A stretch of 64,000 bases of DNA. Source: Oscheius onirici. Taxonomy: Eukaryota > Nematoda > Chromadorea > Rhabditida > Rhabditidae. The notes beneath the pieces were generated by a model that saw nothing but the letters and a program-made list of their open reading frames with translations, searched no databases and was not told the DNA's origin. Positions 1 to 11,234 of this stretch are shown here, piece after piece. A program made the position numbers and the translations under genes. How positions within the stretch are numbered: the stretch's first letter is position 1; every line of letters starts with the position of its first letter. The DNA is taken from NCBI GenBank assembly GCA_932521025.1, contig OW051471.1:9176001-9240000 (forward strand), in the 5' to 3' direction.

Positions 1-1
1 A

Positions 2-91
2 TTCGACATTGTCTGCAAAGAAGAATATGATGTAGACAGAACATCTGATGACGAATTCAAGTCGTACGATTCCAATAAAATTGAGTTGTAG
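2..91 (+). CDS. 3' end of a secreted saposin-like repeat protein (partial)
   Basis: The window opens inside the last exon of a gene that ends with a TAG at 89-91. The 29 remaining residues contain the motif FDIVCKEE followed by an acidic tail. This matches the last-cysteine region of the modules seen in the neighbouring genes (for example LLDILCLKPE in the gene at 619), so I infer it is the C terminus of another member of the same tandem family. The start and most of the gene lie outside the window. Confidence 0.5.
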   Translation, partial: FDIVCKEEYDVDRTSDDEFKSYDSNKIEL

Positions 92-618
92 TATTTTATA
101 TTTTTTGGAAGTTCCGTGCTTTCCAAATTCTACATGTACCATGCATATCTTTGCTTTTTGGAGAAAAATTCAGATGTCTAACTTTCAAGAAGAAGTTAAA
201 GGAGAATCTGTTGACACTTCGTCGTCAGCATGACGACCTTCTGAGCAAATCAATTGCTTCATGTCGCAGGCATTCGAATCCGAACGAGCAGTAACCTCCT
301 CCAAACCTCTCCATGTGGGATAATTATAACAGTGAAGAGATTGACGTCCAAATGTGCGTCTTTGAGTGGCACCTAGTTCAAACTACTCTCCGACCCAACC
401 CACTGTTTTCAGACGGTGAGATATCCAGGTTATATGGCTTATAAATTCGACCTCAGGTAGATTTTAATATTTCTAAGAAAAGCGTTTACGTACTGCGTTC
501 AAACCTGCGTCCTTAGATCAAATTATATCGCTTTCTCGATAACCTCAGTTATTGAAAAAAATCGATTGCAGTGAATTTCGCCTATCCCGCTTCCTTTGTC
601 ATCTAACCTAATGCGACC
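92..618. other. Intergenic region, no gene seen
   Basis: A 527-base spacer between the partial gene and the next family member. It holds only short unsupported reading frames. The last 100 bases presumably carry the promoter of the gene starting at 619; I see no clear TATA box. Confidence 0.4.
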
Positions 619-2758
619 ATGAACGGGACTCTGTTCTTGGCTATTCTCTGCTCTGCAGCTGTTGCAGCAGCATCTGATCGGTAAATTTAATTACACATCT
701 GTTTCACAGTGTTCAGTTGTTCTTCTACACCACAACGACTCAATGAGTTCCTGCACAACTTTGAAGGTCGACTGGCTGAAGTCTTCACGAAACTCTGCGA
801 TTATCAGCTGATGAAGGAAGAGACATGCTGACGCTTCCCTACAATCGACAACTCTACAAGCTCCATATTGTAGCGGCCAAGCAATTCGACCAGAAGCTCT
901 GTGATGAGGATATCCAGAAACTTGAGAAAAAGTAGTCTAATACCGTATATTTCTCAATCAATTTTAGCTGCAAACGGGCCGATAGAGCGTTTAAAACCAG
1001 CTTCCAACTGGCAAAGGTCAAAAGTTTGACGATTGCTAGCGGAATCCAAGAAGACGTTTGCCGAGTAATAGGCGGTGCGGATAACTGTAAAATGTTGTTC
1101 AAAACGCTTGTCGATTTTACTGTTGAAAGCGAAACATGGAAGGCGCTCGAAGCCGTATATGTTACGCTGTGCGAAGATTTCGACAAGAAGGCACGGCATA
1201 TCAACATGGAATACCCTCGGTAGGGATATATTTCGGTGTTTCGACTCACCCGTTTAGATGCCAAGAAGCCAATTTGCTTGTACACGCCTCAATGTTGGAA
1301 TTCAACAGAACGCAGATTTATGATGCTGGAAAGCTATGCAAGGAGCATCAAGGAGATTCGAATTACATTTGCCGTGCCGCTCTACTTCTCCGAATGGGCG
1401 AATTTTTCAAGCACATTTCCAACTTCATTATAAAGTTTCACGAAGTTATCTGCTCTGGTCGAGATTGGAGAATCCAACAGCAGTAAGTTATTGCTGTTTT
1501 TTTAGTCATGTCTCTTGAATGACAGGCAGAGCAACGACCAATTCTTTTCACTAGTTTCTCTTACTCTACTTTCTTTATGACTCCGACCTTCCTTTCATTC
1601 TAGAAGTTTGGTATCACGAAATTTCAGCTGTAAAATGGACAGCCTCACATCAAACCAGCGACTCGACATGTTCGACTCATCGCTACAGACTCAGTGCAAA
1701 CTACATGTGGAGGGAATGCAACAGGAGTTGTGCATTAAACGGGACAAGCAATCCGAGTGCAAAGAAGCTGTCGAGCAGTACGTCAACGAATGCATACAGT
1801 ATACTGAGAAAGTTCTCGAACAAGTCCGCGAAGGAGTCTGCGATAACAAAGTTCTAAAGAAACTGAACAGCAACTCCTTGTCGAATCTTGCTGTAGAAAA
1901 TTTTGGAGGTGTGAATTTGTAAGTGCTCCAAAGTTGCTTTAAAACTTCGGTTTCAGCTGCCCTCATGCTCTCAAGTTCCACGAAACAAATCTGAGAACAT
2001 TCCCCAAAACTCCGGAAATTGGCAGGGAGAATCGTGCGCCGTCCTTCTGGCGAATAAAACCGAAAAACTTATCGACGTTGCTCATGAGACAGTTGACTCG
2101 CTGTACACCCACATCTGTCCTCTAGGAATCAACAAACCAAAGTGAGTCCAGTTCTAAGTTGTTCTCTTTTTCTTTTTCCTTTCCTCAAACCTATCTTACA
2201 GCTGTACAGCCGCCGAGCAGAAGAAATTGTCGTCTTTGACTCTTTTGAAAGAGAAACGTACGCGAACTCTGAAAGAAATCGAGGACTCGGTGTGCCTTGG
2301 ACATGCTAATGCGGAATTCTGTAACAAAAGCCTGAAGGCTACAATTGATATGTGGGTTGATTACGTCAATGAGGAAGCCGAAAAGCTGTTAGATATCTTG
2401 TGCTTGAAGCCGGAATCCATCTCCAAAAAGTACGAATTCTTGGGACTAGGCGATGATCGCGAACCTCGTTATCGTCAGTACACGTAAGCGTTTCTTTGTT
2501 CTTTCTTCAAGTCGGTGCTTCAGGTGCAAGACGATGATGGAGAGCTCGGAGCTCTCACTAGCCATATACCAAGATGCTCTCAAGATGGCTAAAGAGAAAC
2601 TTTGTGCTGGTTCTAAGCATATGAGAACACGGTCGGACGAGACCTCGTTCTGCTCCCTCGCAACTATCTCCGTGAAGAAATTATACGACGTCATCGCCTA
2701 CGAGTTTGATGCCTACTACAGAAGCGCTTGTTCTGAGGAGAACCAAGAGACAGAGTAG
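619..2758 (+). pseudogene. Secreted protein of seven four-cysteine saposin-like modules, with two frame breaks
   Basis: Exon 1 (619-680) encodes a signal peptide beginning MNGTLFLAILCSAAVAAA. Each following exon (717-931, 968-1219, 1258-1482, 1628-1918, 1957-2141, 2202-2483, 2524-2758) carries one helical module with cysteines spaced about C-x(25-33)-C-x(8-15)-C-x(24-26)-C. This is the spacing of cysteines 2 to 5 of a saposin B domain, with the outer pair missing, so a saposin-like fold is my inference. All introns fall at the same codon phase and most acceptors read CAG|CTG(C/T). Two modules do not read through: module 1 has a TGA after its third cysteine near 832 and resumes one frame over, and the module at 1957-2141 changes frame near 2020-2040. 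Either the gene is decaying or the assembly has single-base errors here. The stop is TAG at 2756-2758. Confidence 0.6.
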
Positions 2759-2770
2759 GTTTCTTCACTT

Positions 2771-2800
2771 TAACTACCAGCCGGTCTCGCCGCCTGTCGG
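2771..2800. repeat. Dispersed hairpin repeat, copy A
   Basis: A GC-rich hairpin (GCCGCC, TGT loop, GGCGGC) follows ACCAG directly downstream of the stop codon at 2758. A related sequence with about 22 of 29 matching bases occurs at 47257-47290, where it is also able to form a hairpin. I take both as copies of one dispersed repeat family. Confidence 0.4.
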
Positions 2801-2841
2801 CGGCTTTTTACTTGTGTTTTCTTTTTTGACTTCTGATCAGA

Positions 2842-3581
2842 GATGTGCGGAACGCGGAAGCTCCGCGAAAAACACCTTCCGCGGAACCGCGGAACTTAAA
2901 ATTGAGAACGCGAATATTCCGCGGAACGCGGAAGAAAATTTTTAGACTCGCGGAAGTTCCGCGGAGTTTTTTCTGATTTCCGCGAAAATTATGACTTCAA
3001 ATTCGAATGTGGTTCCTCTCATTTTTTTATTCTTTTGCACTTTATTGTCTCATTTCTTTTCACTTTCTTCGTAGTTCTTTCCCTATGCTTTGACTATGCT
3101 TGTTGTTGTTCGGTTTTGTGTATGGTTTAGCTTCCAATGGTGGATTTGACTTTGCCTCCCACTAGCGCAGAACGCTTTGAACGTAGCGCGCAGCCAGCGC
3201 CAGAAGCATTTTCAGGTTTCGGGACCTATTCCATCGGATTCAGCGTAAAACGTTTCTCCAAAGCGTTATTTTCAAGTCGATAAGTCAAAACCCTAAAAAG
3301 TTAGCAAACAACCGTTCCCTAGTCAGATTAACCAGTAAAACAAGGGCAAAGACAAATCCCTTTCTCCTCAAAGAATCCGCTATTTTCACATATCCAGATA
3401 AATACTTGTTTTTGGTCTTGCCCTTGTCCAAATTTTATGGGACCAGATCTAAGAGTTGTTGTTGGGAGAGAAAAAAGCAGTACAAACGTAAAATACGCGG
3501 AAACCACGGATCTTCCGCGCGGAACTTTATTTTTAGAATTGCGGAAGTTCCGCGGAACTTTTTTTGGCGATTCCGCACATC
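2842..3581. mobile_element. Foldback (MITE-like) element with terminal GATGTGCGGAA
   Basis: The left end reads GATGTGCGGAA (2842-2852) and the right end TTCCGCACATC (3571-3581), an exact 11-base inverted repeat. The first and last roughly 120 bases are rich in GCGGAA and TTCCGCGG words that can pair with each other, while the middle is unrelated AT-rich sequence. There is no transposase reading frame. This is the structure of a non-autonomous foldback or MITE-type DNA transposon. I could not identify a target-site duplication. Confidence 0.6.
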
Positions 3582-3665
3582 ACTTTTCTGATCCCTTCCC
3601 CAGTTAACCGATCTCTTTTGATCCCTTCTTCAGTCAACCGATCCTTTCTGATCCAACCGACGTCT
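3582..3665. repeat. Short tandem repeat of a GATCCCTTC..AGT..AACCGATC unit
   Basis: Directly after the foldback element a unit of about 24 bases (GATCCCTTCYYCAGTYAACC) occurs twice, with a third diverged copy. It is low-copy and imperfect. No gene is visible from here to 3850. Confidence 0.4.
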
Positions 3666-3850
3666 TCTTCCGTCCTTATCAATCGGACCTTTTCCATTCT
3701 TTCCCAGGGTTCTTGAGCCTAAAGAACCGATACGAATTTTCCTATTTTCTGGCCATACAATCAATCTCTGAACAGCTCAACCGGTCCCTTCCGATCCTCT
3801 TGCGCTTAGCCGGACTCTATTTGCTACTCAAAACTATTTTGCAAAAATAT

Positions 3851-3917
3851 TTGGCGATGAGAGGAGTCGAACCCGGGTCGTCTGGGTGAAGACGGCGACT
3901 CTTAACAATACACCAAA
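3851..3917 (-). repeat. tRNA-like sequence, probably a tRNA pseudogene or SINE head
   Basis: On the minus strand the sequence contains a B-box-like GGGTTCGACTCC and an A-box-like GGTGTATTGTTAAGAGTC, with a central part resembling a tRNA-Glu anticodon arm (CGTCTTCACCCAGACG). The acceptor stem and T stem do not pair properly, so this is not a functional tRNA as read by eye. On the plus strand it is followed by a stretch (3931-3967) similar to the end of the repeat at 47440-47500. Confidence 0.35.
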
Positions 3918-3930
3918 ATTTCAGGTCCCG

Positions 3931-4560
3931 GACAAACAAATAAACAGAGTCCACGACAGACATCATTGCGCTTTAGTAGTAGAGAGATTTCTATGCAATA
4001 ACATAGGCTGTATATGTGTGGGGCGGGGGTAGAGTGAATAATACAGGTAAAATGTCTAATAGAGAGACAGGGAAGTGGGAAATAAAACTTGTAAAACGGG
4101 AAATTGGGAAGAAAAGTAAAATTTACAATGAAACATTATAAGATATCCTTGGCATATTCACCTCTGACTTTGTTTTATGAATGATAAAATAGCTCTGTTT
4201 GTTTTTGGAATCACGTTATTGGACCTCGTTAGTAGCTGTAACCTGGACCCCACTCTGTGTGCAAAAAACTGGCGACGAAGATTAGTTCTTGGTTTGGGAT
4301 GAACGATTTTAATTTTGGGACCACGCGTTCGGGATTGGGAAAACATGAAAAACTGGTGTTTGTCAACTCGAGATTCAGATGATAGTATTTTTTGGATCAT
4401 TTTGAGGTCGGCGACACTCCTTCGGATTTTGAGGGTGTCAAGCTGAAGGCTTTTGTTTCTGTCAGGAAAACGCGGGATATTGAGATAGGAATATTTTCCC
4501 TGACGGAAATATACTTTGTTATTATAAACCTGTTCTTATATTTTCAACTTTAAAGTAGTT
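3931..4560. other. Intergenic repeat-derived sequence, no gene seen
   Basis: The first 40 bases (GGACAAACAAAT..ACAGAGTCC..ACAGAC) resemble 47448-47485. The remainder is AT-rich with no supported coding region; an 80-codon minus-strand frame at 4158-4400 has no recognisable features. Confidence 0.35.
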
Positions 4561-4569
4561 TACAGAGCT

Positions 4570-5412
4570 AAGCGGACCATCAAAAAAGTGTACGAACTTC
4601 TGTGTGCCAAATCTTTGTCGAGGAATGTGCTCAAATTGTGAAGGAAATCGAAAACTCGCTGTGTAGGGAACATACTATCCCAGAAGATTGCCACGAAGTC
4701 ATGAAGATTATGGTCGAGAGTACGGTAATATTGTAAGAGATGCCACAGAAGGGATGTTCAATCTTCTGTGCTTGAGTCCAGAGGCCTTTTTGAAGAAGTA
4801 TCAAAAGGTTGAACCTGCTGATATAGATAGTGACGTTGCAACGTAATATCTAAACCCTCAGTCTAAACTCTTCCCTGTTTCAGGTGTAAAACAATGGCTG
4901 AGGCGTATAGTGAAGCACTAGCTGCATATCAGCACATTCGGGAGAAAATCAAAAAGAACATTTGCGGCGTGGGAGAACAAATAGGAACTTGGTCAAACAA
5001 GAAATCATTTTGTTCTCTCATAAATTCTGCTTTGAAGAAAATGGCTGATATTTTGGCCAACGTGTTCGAATTTCATTATACGACTGCATGCCAAATGAAG
5101 GATCAAACCCCAGAGTACGTTTTTCGTTTATATTCCTGCCATTTTCTCCTTTTTACTCCCGCAATAGGTGAAAACATCAAAATGAAAAATTTCAGCTGTT
5201 CATCTGCCGAAACAGTCCTGGAGAAGAGTGTAGAAATGCTGTCTGAAAAGATCGTCAAATGACTGGAAGACATGGGAAACTCGGTGTGTAACAACTTTAC
5301 CGATTCGAAGCAGTGCAATCTTCTGCTGGAATTGATAGGCGAGAAGGAAAAGAAAAACGCAAAAAAAGAGTTTGGAAAAACTGTACAATGATTTGTGCTC
5401 AAACGAGCCTAA
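4570..5412 (+). pseudogene. Decayed paralogue of the saposin-like module genes
   Basis: Three modules of the four-cysteine family are recognisable. Module A (about 4570-4842) has the conserved CREH..IPEDC segment but shifts frame near 4733. Module B (4885-5114) is intact and very similar in length to the last module of the gene at 619. Module C (5196-5412) contains an in-frame TGA at 5261 and shifts frame near 5385. No signal-peptide exon or start codon is visible upstream. I conclude this is a non-functional fragment, kept as a relic of tandem duplication. Confidence 0.65.
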
Positions 5413-6084
5413 AAAGGTTAATAAAGATGAGCTATAGTTTCAACAATGATTTTTCGTTTTCTTGCGGTGTTCAACTCGGACATTTTGTCGTAGTATTATT
5501 GCAAAAACTTCGATGAACTTCTTACTTTAAGCCTGAAAATGTAGATAGAATGCAAACAATCTGTTACTCTTTGCGAAGACGGAAAAACTTGGCAGTTTTA
5601 TCCGTTGGCTTTGATGAGGGTAGAGATCTGCTGGAATTGGGAAAAGGAACGACATCTCAGAATCAGCCCTGCGTCTACGGGCATAATACTCTTTTGTCAG
5701 TCGTCCTGTAATCTCGATAGAAAATCGACTGTACTAATCCAGTTCTGAAAACATTAGAAAAATTATATTGCTCTGTTCAGACCTTCCCACCCAGAAAATC
5801 TACCGATTTCACGACAAAAAAGCCTTGCAGTGATGTCAGTCGGTTTAGATAAGGATTGTTAGCGGCGTTCTCACCAAGTCACTCACTTACGCATCTTATT
5901 CTTCAATATTTTTGCCTCACGTTGAAACATACTTTGTTCGGTATGCTGCTGCCAGCGGTATACTGGTACTTGTTCTTTATTGCATGCTTGTTGCATATAT
6001 GTTCCTGCAATTTCCCGATCTTTTAAGGAAAAAACACGTACAAGTGTGCGATTGTTTTTCTCATTCACCAAGCTTCACTCAACT
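5413..6084. other. Intergenic region, no gene seen
   Basis: An AATAAA-like signal (TTAATAAAG) lies near 5418, just after the decayed paralogue. The rest holds no supported gene and presumably includes the promoter of the gene at 6085. Confidence 0.4.
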
Positions 6085-7696
6085 ATGAAAAAAGCGATTC
6101 TATTGGTTGTTCTTTGGCTTTCAGCTGCATTTGCTGATACGGTTCGGTGAGAAATCTACTTGTTTGATCACAAAGTTCAGATGTCCGTCTACGCAAAGTA
6201 AACAACAATATTTGGAAGAAATGGGAATTGTATTCAGTAAATTCTTCGATGATATTTGCAAGGTGTACGATCTAGAAGAATCAAGAAAGATATGCCGCTC
6301 CGTTTTACTCCCGCGTGGTCAGCAATTCACCAAGGTTTATAGCACGGCCTTCGATGATTTCTACAATCAGCTATGTGCTGAGGATCCAGAGGAAATTGAT
6401 AGAAAGTACGTTAAAACGCGAAAAACTTCTATTTGCTTTCAGCTGTAAAATGGCAGAAAAACCATTCAAGTCAAGTTTATCAATGGCAAAAGGAAAAATT
6501 CTCAGTCTTATGGAAGATATCGACGAGGCTGTTTGCAAAACGATAGATGATACGGAATCCTGTACAGATGCGTTCACTATGCTTGTCGAGTATTTACCAA
6601 AAACAATAGAGAAGGGACTGGAATACATTTACGCGCTCTTTTGTCAAAATTATGAAAAAGCTGCAGGACTCAACATGATGGGTTAATTTTTTTGTTTTGT
6701 TTTTCACATAACACAAATTCAGCTGCAAGTATGCTAAGCTTCATGCTTATGGCGCTCGATACACACTGAATGATACGATTGACGATATTTTGGATTATTT
6801 TTGTGGGGAAGAAGTTGAAGCTTCAGAAGACTGTTGTCGTTCTTTGGTAAAGCCTCATCTTGCAAAACTCTGTCAAATACACGGAAATTCGGTGCTTGCT
6901 TTTTACTACAGGATCTGTACTGGAGATATTTGGAGAATTCGGCAACGGTAAAATTTTAAGGTACACCGGAACGATCAAAATTATTGATGCGAACAACTTC
7001 AAGTAGAACTAAAACGTTTGAGTTCTACGCGCCGAATTTGAAATTTCGATTTAGCGAAAATTGTCCTTGATCATTTTTACGAAATAATTGACTTCTAAAA
7101 GAGCAACACTTAACTTTGCTTAGAACTTCGAAAATAGAAGCGGTCAAGGTGTTCACATGTCCACTTTGAATAGGTTGTGATCGGCGTGTGTGTTTCCTTA
7201 AATTTTACTGGGCGGAACTCACTGTCTATCGATCAGAAAATCTGTTACAGACTTCACAGTGAATATCTTAATTGAACCACATGCTTCGGACCGCTTCTTG
7301 TTAATAGGCTTTATTTACACAACCCTGTTTGTTACGCTTGCAGTGATGGTAAGGTTGCGACCGCAGCATGTAGTGAAACTAATTATTGCACCATGGTTTG
7401 AAGAAGATCGAATTTAAGTTTTCAGCTGCAAGAAGAATCCTAAGTTGTTTGTGCAGAACAAAACTAGCCCATATCTGGAGAAAATTCATGACGTCGTGTG
7501 CAGTGAAAATGACAATCATCAAAAGTGTGTGGAGAATGTCATTTATATTCTCGAGGACTGGGGAACCTTTTTAATAGACAACATTTTCAATCGAGTGTGC
7601 AAATATTCTAGTGACAAGGAAAGTGAAGAAGATATGGCATCGACTGAAAATGAACACGATATCTTGGTGAAAATTCCTGCTAATGATGAATTGTAA
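6085..7696 (+). CDS. Secreted saposin-like repeat protein, four modules
   Basis: Exon 1 (6085-6146) encodes the signal peptide MKKAILLVVLWLSAAFA and has exactly the same length (62 bases) and end phase as exon 1 of the gene at 619. Modules follow on exons 6181-6405, 6443-6681, 6723-6947 and 7426-7696, each with the C-x(24-29)-C-x(8-10)-C-x(24-27)-C pattern; the third module has extra cysteines. The protein ends in a short acidic tail and TAA at 7694-7696. The fold is inferred to be saposin-like (amphipathic helices, lipid binding in known members), but the outer disulphide pair of classic saposins is absent. One point is unresolved: the donor I read at 6681 leaves the wrong phase for the exon at 6723, so either another donor is used or a base is missing. 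Confidence 0.65.
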
Positions 7697-7881
7697 CCGT
7701 TCTCTGTCGTTAATGAAACTTTTTATGTTGGAATCTGTCCAGAAAAGCGGAAGATTTCAATCTTTCCTGCAGCTTACCCTTTTTATACTTTTGCTAAGCT
7801 TCCGTGCGATCAAACCGGGTTCGCATTAGCCATCGACACAAAGGGGTGGGTTCATTCGGATCGGGCTGTATCTCACACTTA

Positions 7882-8468
7882 ATGAACCCAATCACGGCCA
7901 TTTTGTTTCTTTCAGTTAGTTCTGCTTATGGATGCGTAAAGACAAATTCGCGTAGGTTTTTTTTCATTGTTCAAAGATTTAAAAAACGAAATTTTAGCCG
8001 ACGATATGACAGAAATTACAACAACCACGGAACTAATCACAACTTCAGAAGCCACGACAGTTCCAGTAGCACGTAAGCAAAATATTGTATGAGATATTGG
8101 AACGTATATTCAGCCTGTTCATTCTGTACCACAAATGTTCCCGCAAGCTGTGATGCTGTGGATTCACCCGATTTGGGATATGGACCGTTGACTTGCAGCC
8201 CAGTTACAGGTACACCAACCCCGTCAGGGGCGAATTGTCTGTCAGTTTTCCTAATTTTCTCTCAACAAAATGGTTTTATAGTATCACGTTTGATTGTACG
8301 ACATACCCTGGAACCTTTCAAGCGTTTTACAAAGATGCAGTGAATGGATGGGTGACCGGCGGCGGATCAACTGTCGTTATGGCAACATGCGTGAATATGG
8401 CCGGTACCGTCGGTTACACTTCGCCATTTGGAGATACATTAACAAAATTTGGCTGTGCAGAACCATAA
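7882..8468 (+). CDS. Secreted protein with a nematode C6-type cysteine domain
   Basis: Four exons (7882-7951, about 7998-8073, about 8113-8240 and about 8282-8468) join in frame. The N terminus MNPITAILFLSVSSAYG is a signal peptide. A Thr-rich stretch (TEITTTTELITTSEATT) follows and is likely O-glycosylated. The rest has eight cysteines beginning CSFCTTN and ending FGC near the stop, with the ITFDC and VMATC motifs typical of the C6 domain found in secreted nematode proteins. The function of that family is unknown. The stop is TAA at 8466-8468. The gene seems intact. Confidence 0.7.
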
Positions 8469-9008
8469 AAATATCTCCCTTTCTTTCCTCCAAACATATC
8501 CTCCGTTCGCAGATTAGGGTGTACCGCCTTGGACCGCATGACACAGCGTAATGCGGTGAACATATTAGAAGTGCAAACTATAAAAAATGAGTGTATGTTT
8601 GTCCTAAAATACTACTATAGCAAGGGGTTAACTCCAAAAAAAAGTCTAGAATCTGGCTTGATCAAAAAACCTTTTCGGAAACTTGCAACGAATTGGATCT
8701 CTTGGAACTAGACAAAAGGGCTGAAACATTCCCATTGTCCACCTTTTCGGCTTGATAACCCTATAGAGTCTGAAAAGCAATCTGGCTGTTTTTCAAAGCT
8801 AAAAACACAATAAAAACAGAGACCAATCGGCTTTCTGTTTTGAAAGGCCACAAAAGAACGTGAGATTGCGACGCTGCCTGTTTTTCTTTCACTCCTGTTT
8901 ACTTTTTGAATCATCTCATGATACCCACGTGGTCTTTTTGTTCAGCAGAATCAAAACAGGCGGGTCCTTTTTAAACGATTGCAACCGTCCTCAAGAAAAC
9001 GTCCAAAA
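8469..9008. other. Intergenic region, no gene seen
   Basis: About 540 bases with no supported coding region. Several short frames are open on both strands but none has a signal, motif or splice pattern that I can support. Confidence 0.4.
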
Positions 9009-9523
9009 ATGTCCGCCGACAAATTCGTCATTCCTACAAGAGCAGGAGACTATGAAGAAGCGGTACTTTCCATTCTTTCTGAGAAGAAATTCTGTGTTTT
9101 AGACACATCGAAAAGGTGCCTCGGAACCGGAACGTAGTGCTGTGAGTTTCGTTTCTTTTTTGAATAACGAACTATTTTTTCTGTTTTACAAAGATCTTTT
9201 TTCGAGTTATCTCTAACTTTTGCTAGTAACATCGCGAACTGAGAGCCGAAAGCAACAACATTGCTCACTTTTGTGAGAAAAGAGTATCGTTGGAATTTCG
9301 ACTTTAAAGACGTGTGCCTCTTTCTTTTTGTTTTTATACAGTTCACAATTTCTTTCAGGAACAAGCTTTACTCGAAAATGAGCGAAGAAAATTGGCTAAC
9401 AAAGAGAGGATGAAGGCCGAAGATCCGGATGAGTTTAACAGAATCCGAGAAGAACAACGTCAAGCTAATTTGAAGCAAGCCTTAGACGACAGAGATTTCT
9501 TGAGCATGCCTGGACTAATGTAA
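9009..9523 (+). CDS. Small charged coiled-coil protein
   Basis: Three exons (9009-9062, 9103-9141, 9359-9523) join in frame to give a protein of 86 residues starting MSADKFVIPTRAGDYEEA. The C-terminal two thirds is a strongly charged, predicted long helix (ERRKLANKERMKAEDPDEF) ending FLSMPGLM. There is no signal peptide or membrane segment, so it is probably cytosolic. The general style, a short charged helix in a small protein, recalls complexins, but the characteristic complexin sequence is not there and I do not assign a family. Confidence 0.6.
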
Positions 9524-9605
9524 AATGCCTTTTCTTCCTTTCTTTGTAGTTTTATTCATAAACTGTTAGGCTCTATTCGAGCTGTTTCCGGTAGATCGAA
9601 GACGG

Positions 9606-11234
9606 TTAGTTGAAGTCTGCTGCGTATTTCCCTGCCGACAAAGTAGTTGCTTTACGGATTGTCGAAGCTGAAAATAGAACTGAAATAATCAGTCCACTCA
9701 CCTGCTTATCAAAGGCAAAGAACACGTAGCAGTGAGATGAGGCGGAAATTGTGCTGATCAGCGATGGAAAGAGGGTCAATTTCAGATTGAGCCATTGTTT
9801 GATGTTTGGAACGAAGAAGAAGAACAGGATAGAGAACCAGGCAAAGGCGCTGATGAAGAAGTATTGAAATACAAGTTTGATCTCTTTTCTCTTCTGCCCA
9901 AGCCGGTTGAACATTATGCGAATTTTGACGAAGATCATAACGTAGCAAGTGACCATGGTTACGGTAAAAGAAATTGCTGAAAACTCAGAGTTTGGAAGTC
10001 ATTCTCCCTCATTCTTCACTATTTAAAACGTTATGCTTGCCTGACCTAGTTAATATCAGTCACCCGCTTTCCCTGCCGGGTTGTGGGTTGTCTCCCACGC
10101 ATTGAGCAAATCTTATTTTCTTGTCTGGTAATCTGTTTATGCTCGAGAGCTTTTGTTCTTTCAGTCGTTCAACATTTGATCTGTGAACCTAGTTTTTTTA
10201 CCTTCACCGTTCAGTCATTGCGAAAAGCAAAGTATCGGAGAGAAGAAACTTACAGTGGCCGAGATAAATATTGCTGAAGAAGCCACCACCCAGATCGATG
10301 CTGTAATAATAACGGAGGGTTGGAACGTCAAATGTTTTCACACAACCAAACACTGTTCCAACGGCTGCGAGAGTGATTATGTAGATCCAGATAAGGAAAG
10401 ATAGGTAGACCTGTAAAATCACTAAAATCTCTTCTCGCCTGAGGTCGAATCTTGCTTCTCTTTGCAGAAAGAGTTCCGTCAAAATTTTCTAACCATTGTG
10501 TTCACAGAGTCAAGAAGTGTTTCGATACCTCAAAACACGAGAGAAGACACTGCGAGTTTCGTCCGCGTGGCCTAATGGTTAGCACTGTTGCCTGGTAATC
10601 GAATGCAGTAAAGGGGTTGGTTCGATCTCCGCCGAAGAATAACATTTTTGATATTCAGTTCCTTTGGTTTCCGAGGGTGCTGAATACGCTTATGATGTAC
10701 ATTTTACTTTTTGCTGCTTGAAAACGCTTGTTTCGTTCACATTCAGTCCGAATACGAGAAATTGAAACTGTTTTTTTATCGCTTTTGGTGAAGTGAAAAC
10801 TGCCCCAGACAGTACATAAAAATAGGGACTTACACTCTTCTTCTGAAAGCCACTATGAAAGCTGTCCGAGTAAAATATGAGCATTCTCTCAATGGACAAG
10901 TGTGTGAAGCAGAGATGACAAACGTTGTAGCATACAGTATTAGGAATTGATAAAATTTTGAGCCAAAAAGAACCATAAAATGGGCAGTTTGTATAAGAAC
11001 ATGGAACGTAAACAACAAGATTGCATAACAAATAGATTATGGAAGAAATAGCCAAACATATGACTGGTTTGTTATTCGGAAGACGGTGGTAGAAAATGAT
11101 GAACAAATTGGCCAAGATTGCAAGCAAAGACAAGAGGAGAATAACTGATCCGCACACAAATCTACAAAGTTCAGAACTTTGAAGAAAAAAATGGAAAACC
11201 TGTTTTCGATCCAGCTGTCAATAGAAGTATCCAT
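9606..11234 (-). CDS. Nematode chemosensory seven-transmembrane receptor
   Basis: Read on the minus strand, the start MDTSIDSWIENR joins an exon with two or three hydrophobic segments (GSVILLLSLLAILANLFIIF and a second at SSIIYLLCNLVVYV), then LSIERMLIFYSDSF at the end of TM3. A long intron follows, then an exon with TM4 (SFLIWIYIITLAAVG), then one with TM5 and TM6 (MVTCYVMIFVKIRIMF and a Phe-rich segment), and finally a short TM7/C-terminal exon ending at 9606-9608. This is the layout of nematode serpentine receptors; I cannot fix the subfamily. The intron at about 10410-10829 contains a SINE inserted in the opposite orientation. Confidence 0.65.
10559..10730 (+). mobile_element. tRNA-derived SINE, copy 1
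   Basis: The head has an A-box-like GTGGCCTAATGGTTAGCAC and a B-box-like GGTTGGTTCGATCTCCGCC. The body continues with TTTCCGAGGGTGCTGAATACG and TTTTGCTGCTTGAAAAC. The same head and body, diverged, occur at 17239-17415. A tRNA-like promoter plus a shared unrelated 3' part is the hallmark of a SINE. It lies in an intron of the receptor gene on the other strand. Confidence 0.6.

Noticed and set aside
10559..10642. Possible functional tRNA gene
   Set aside because: A and B boxes are present but no seven-base acceptor stem forms and the same body follows the copy at 17239, so a SINE explains it better.
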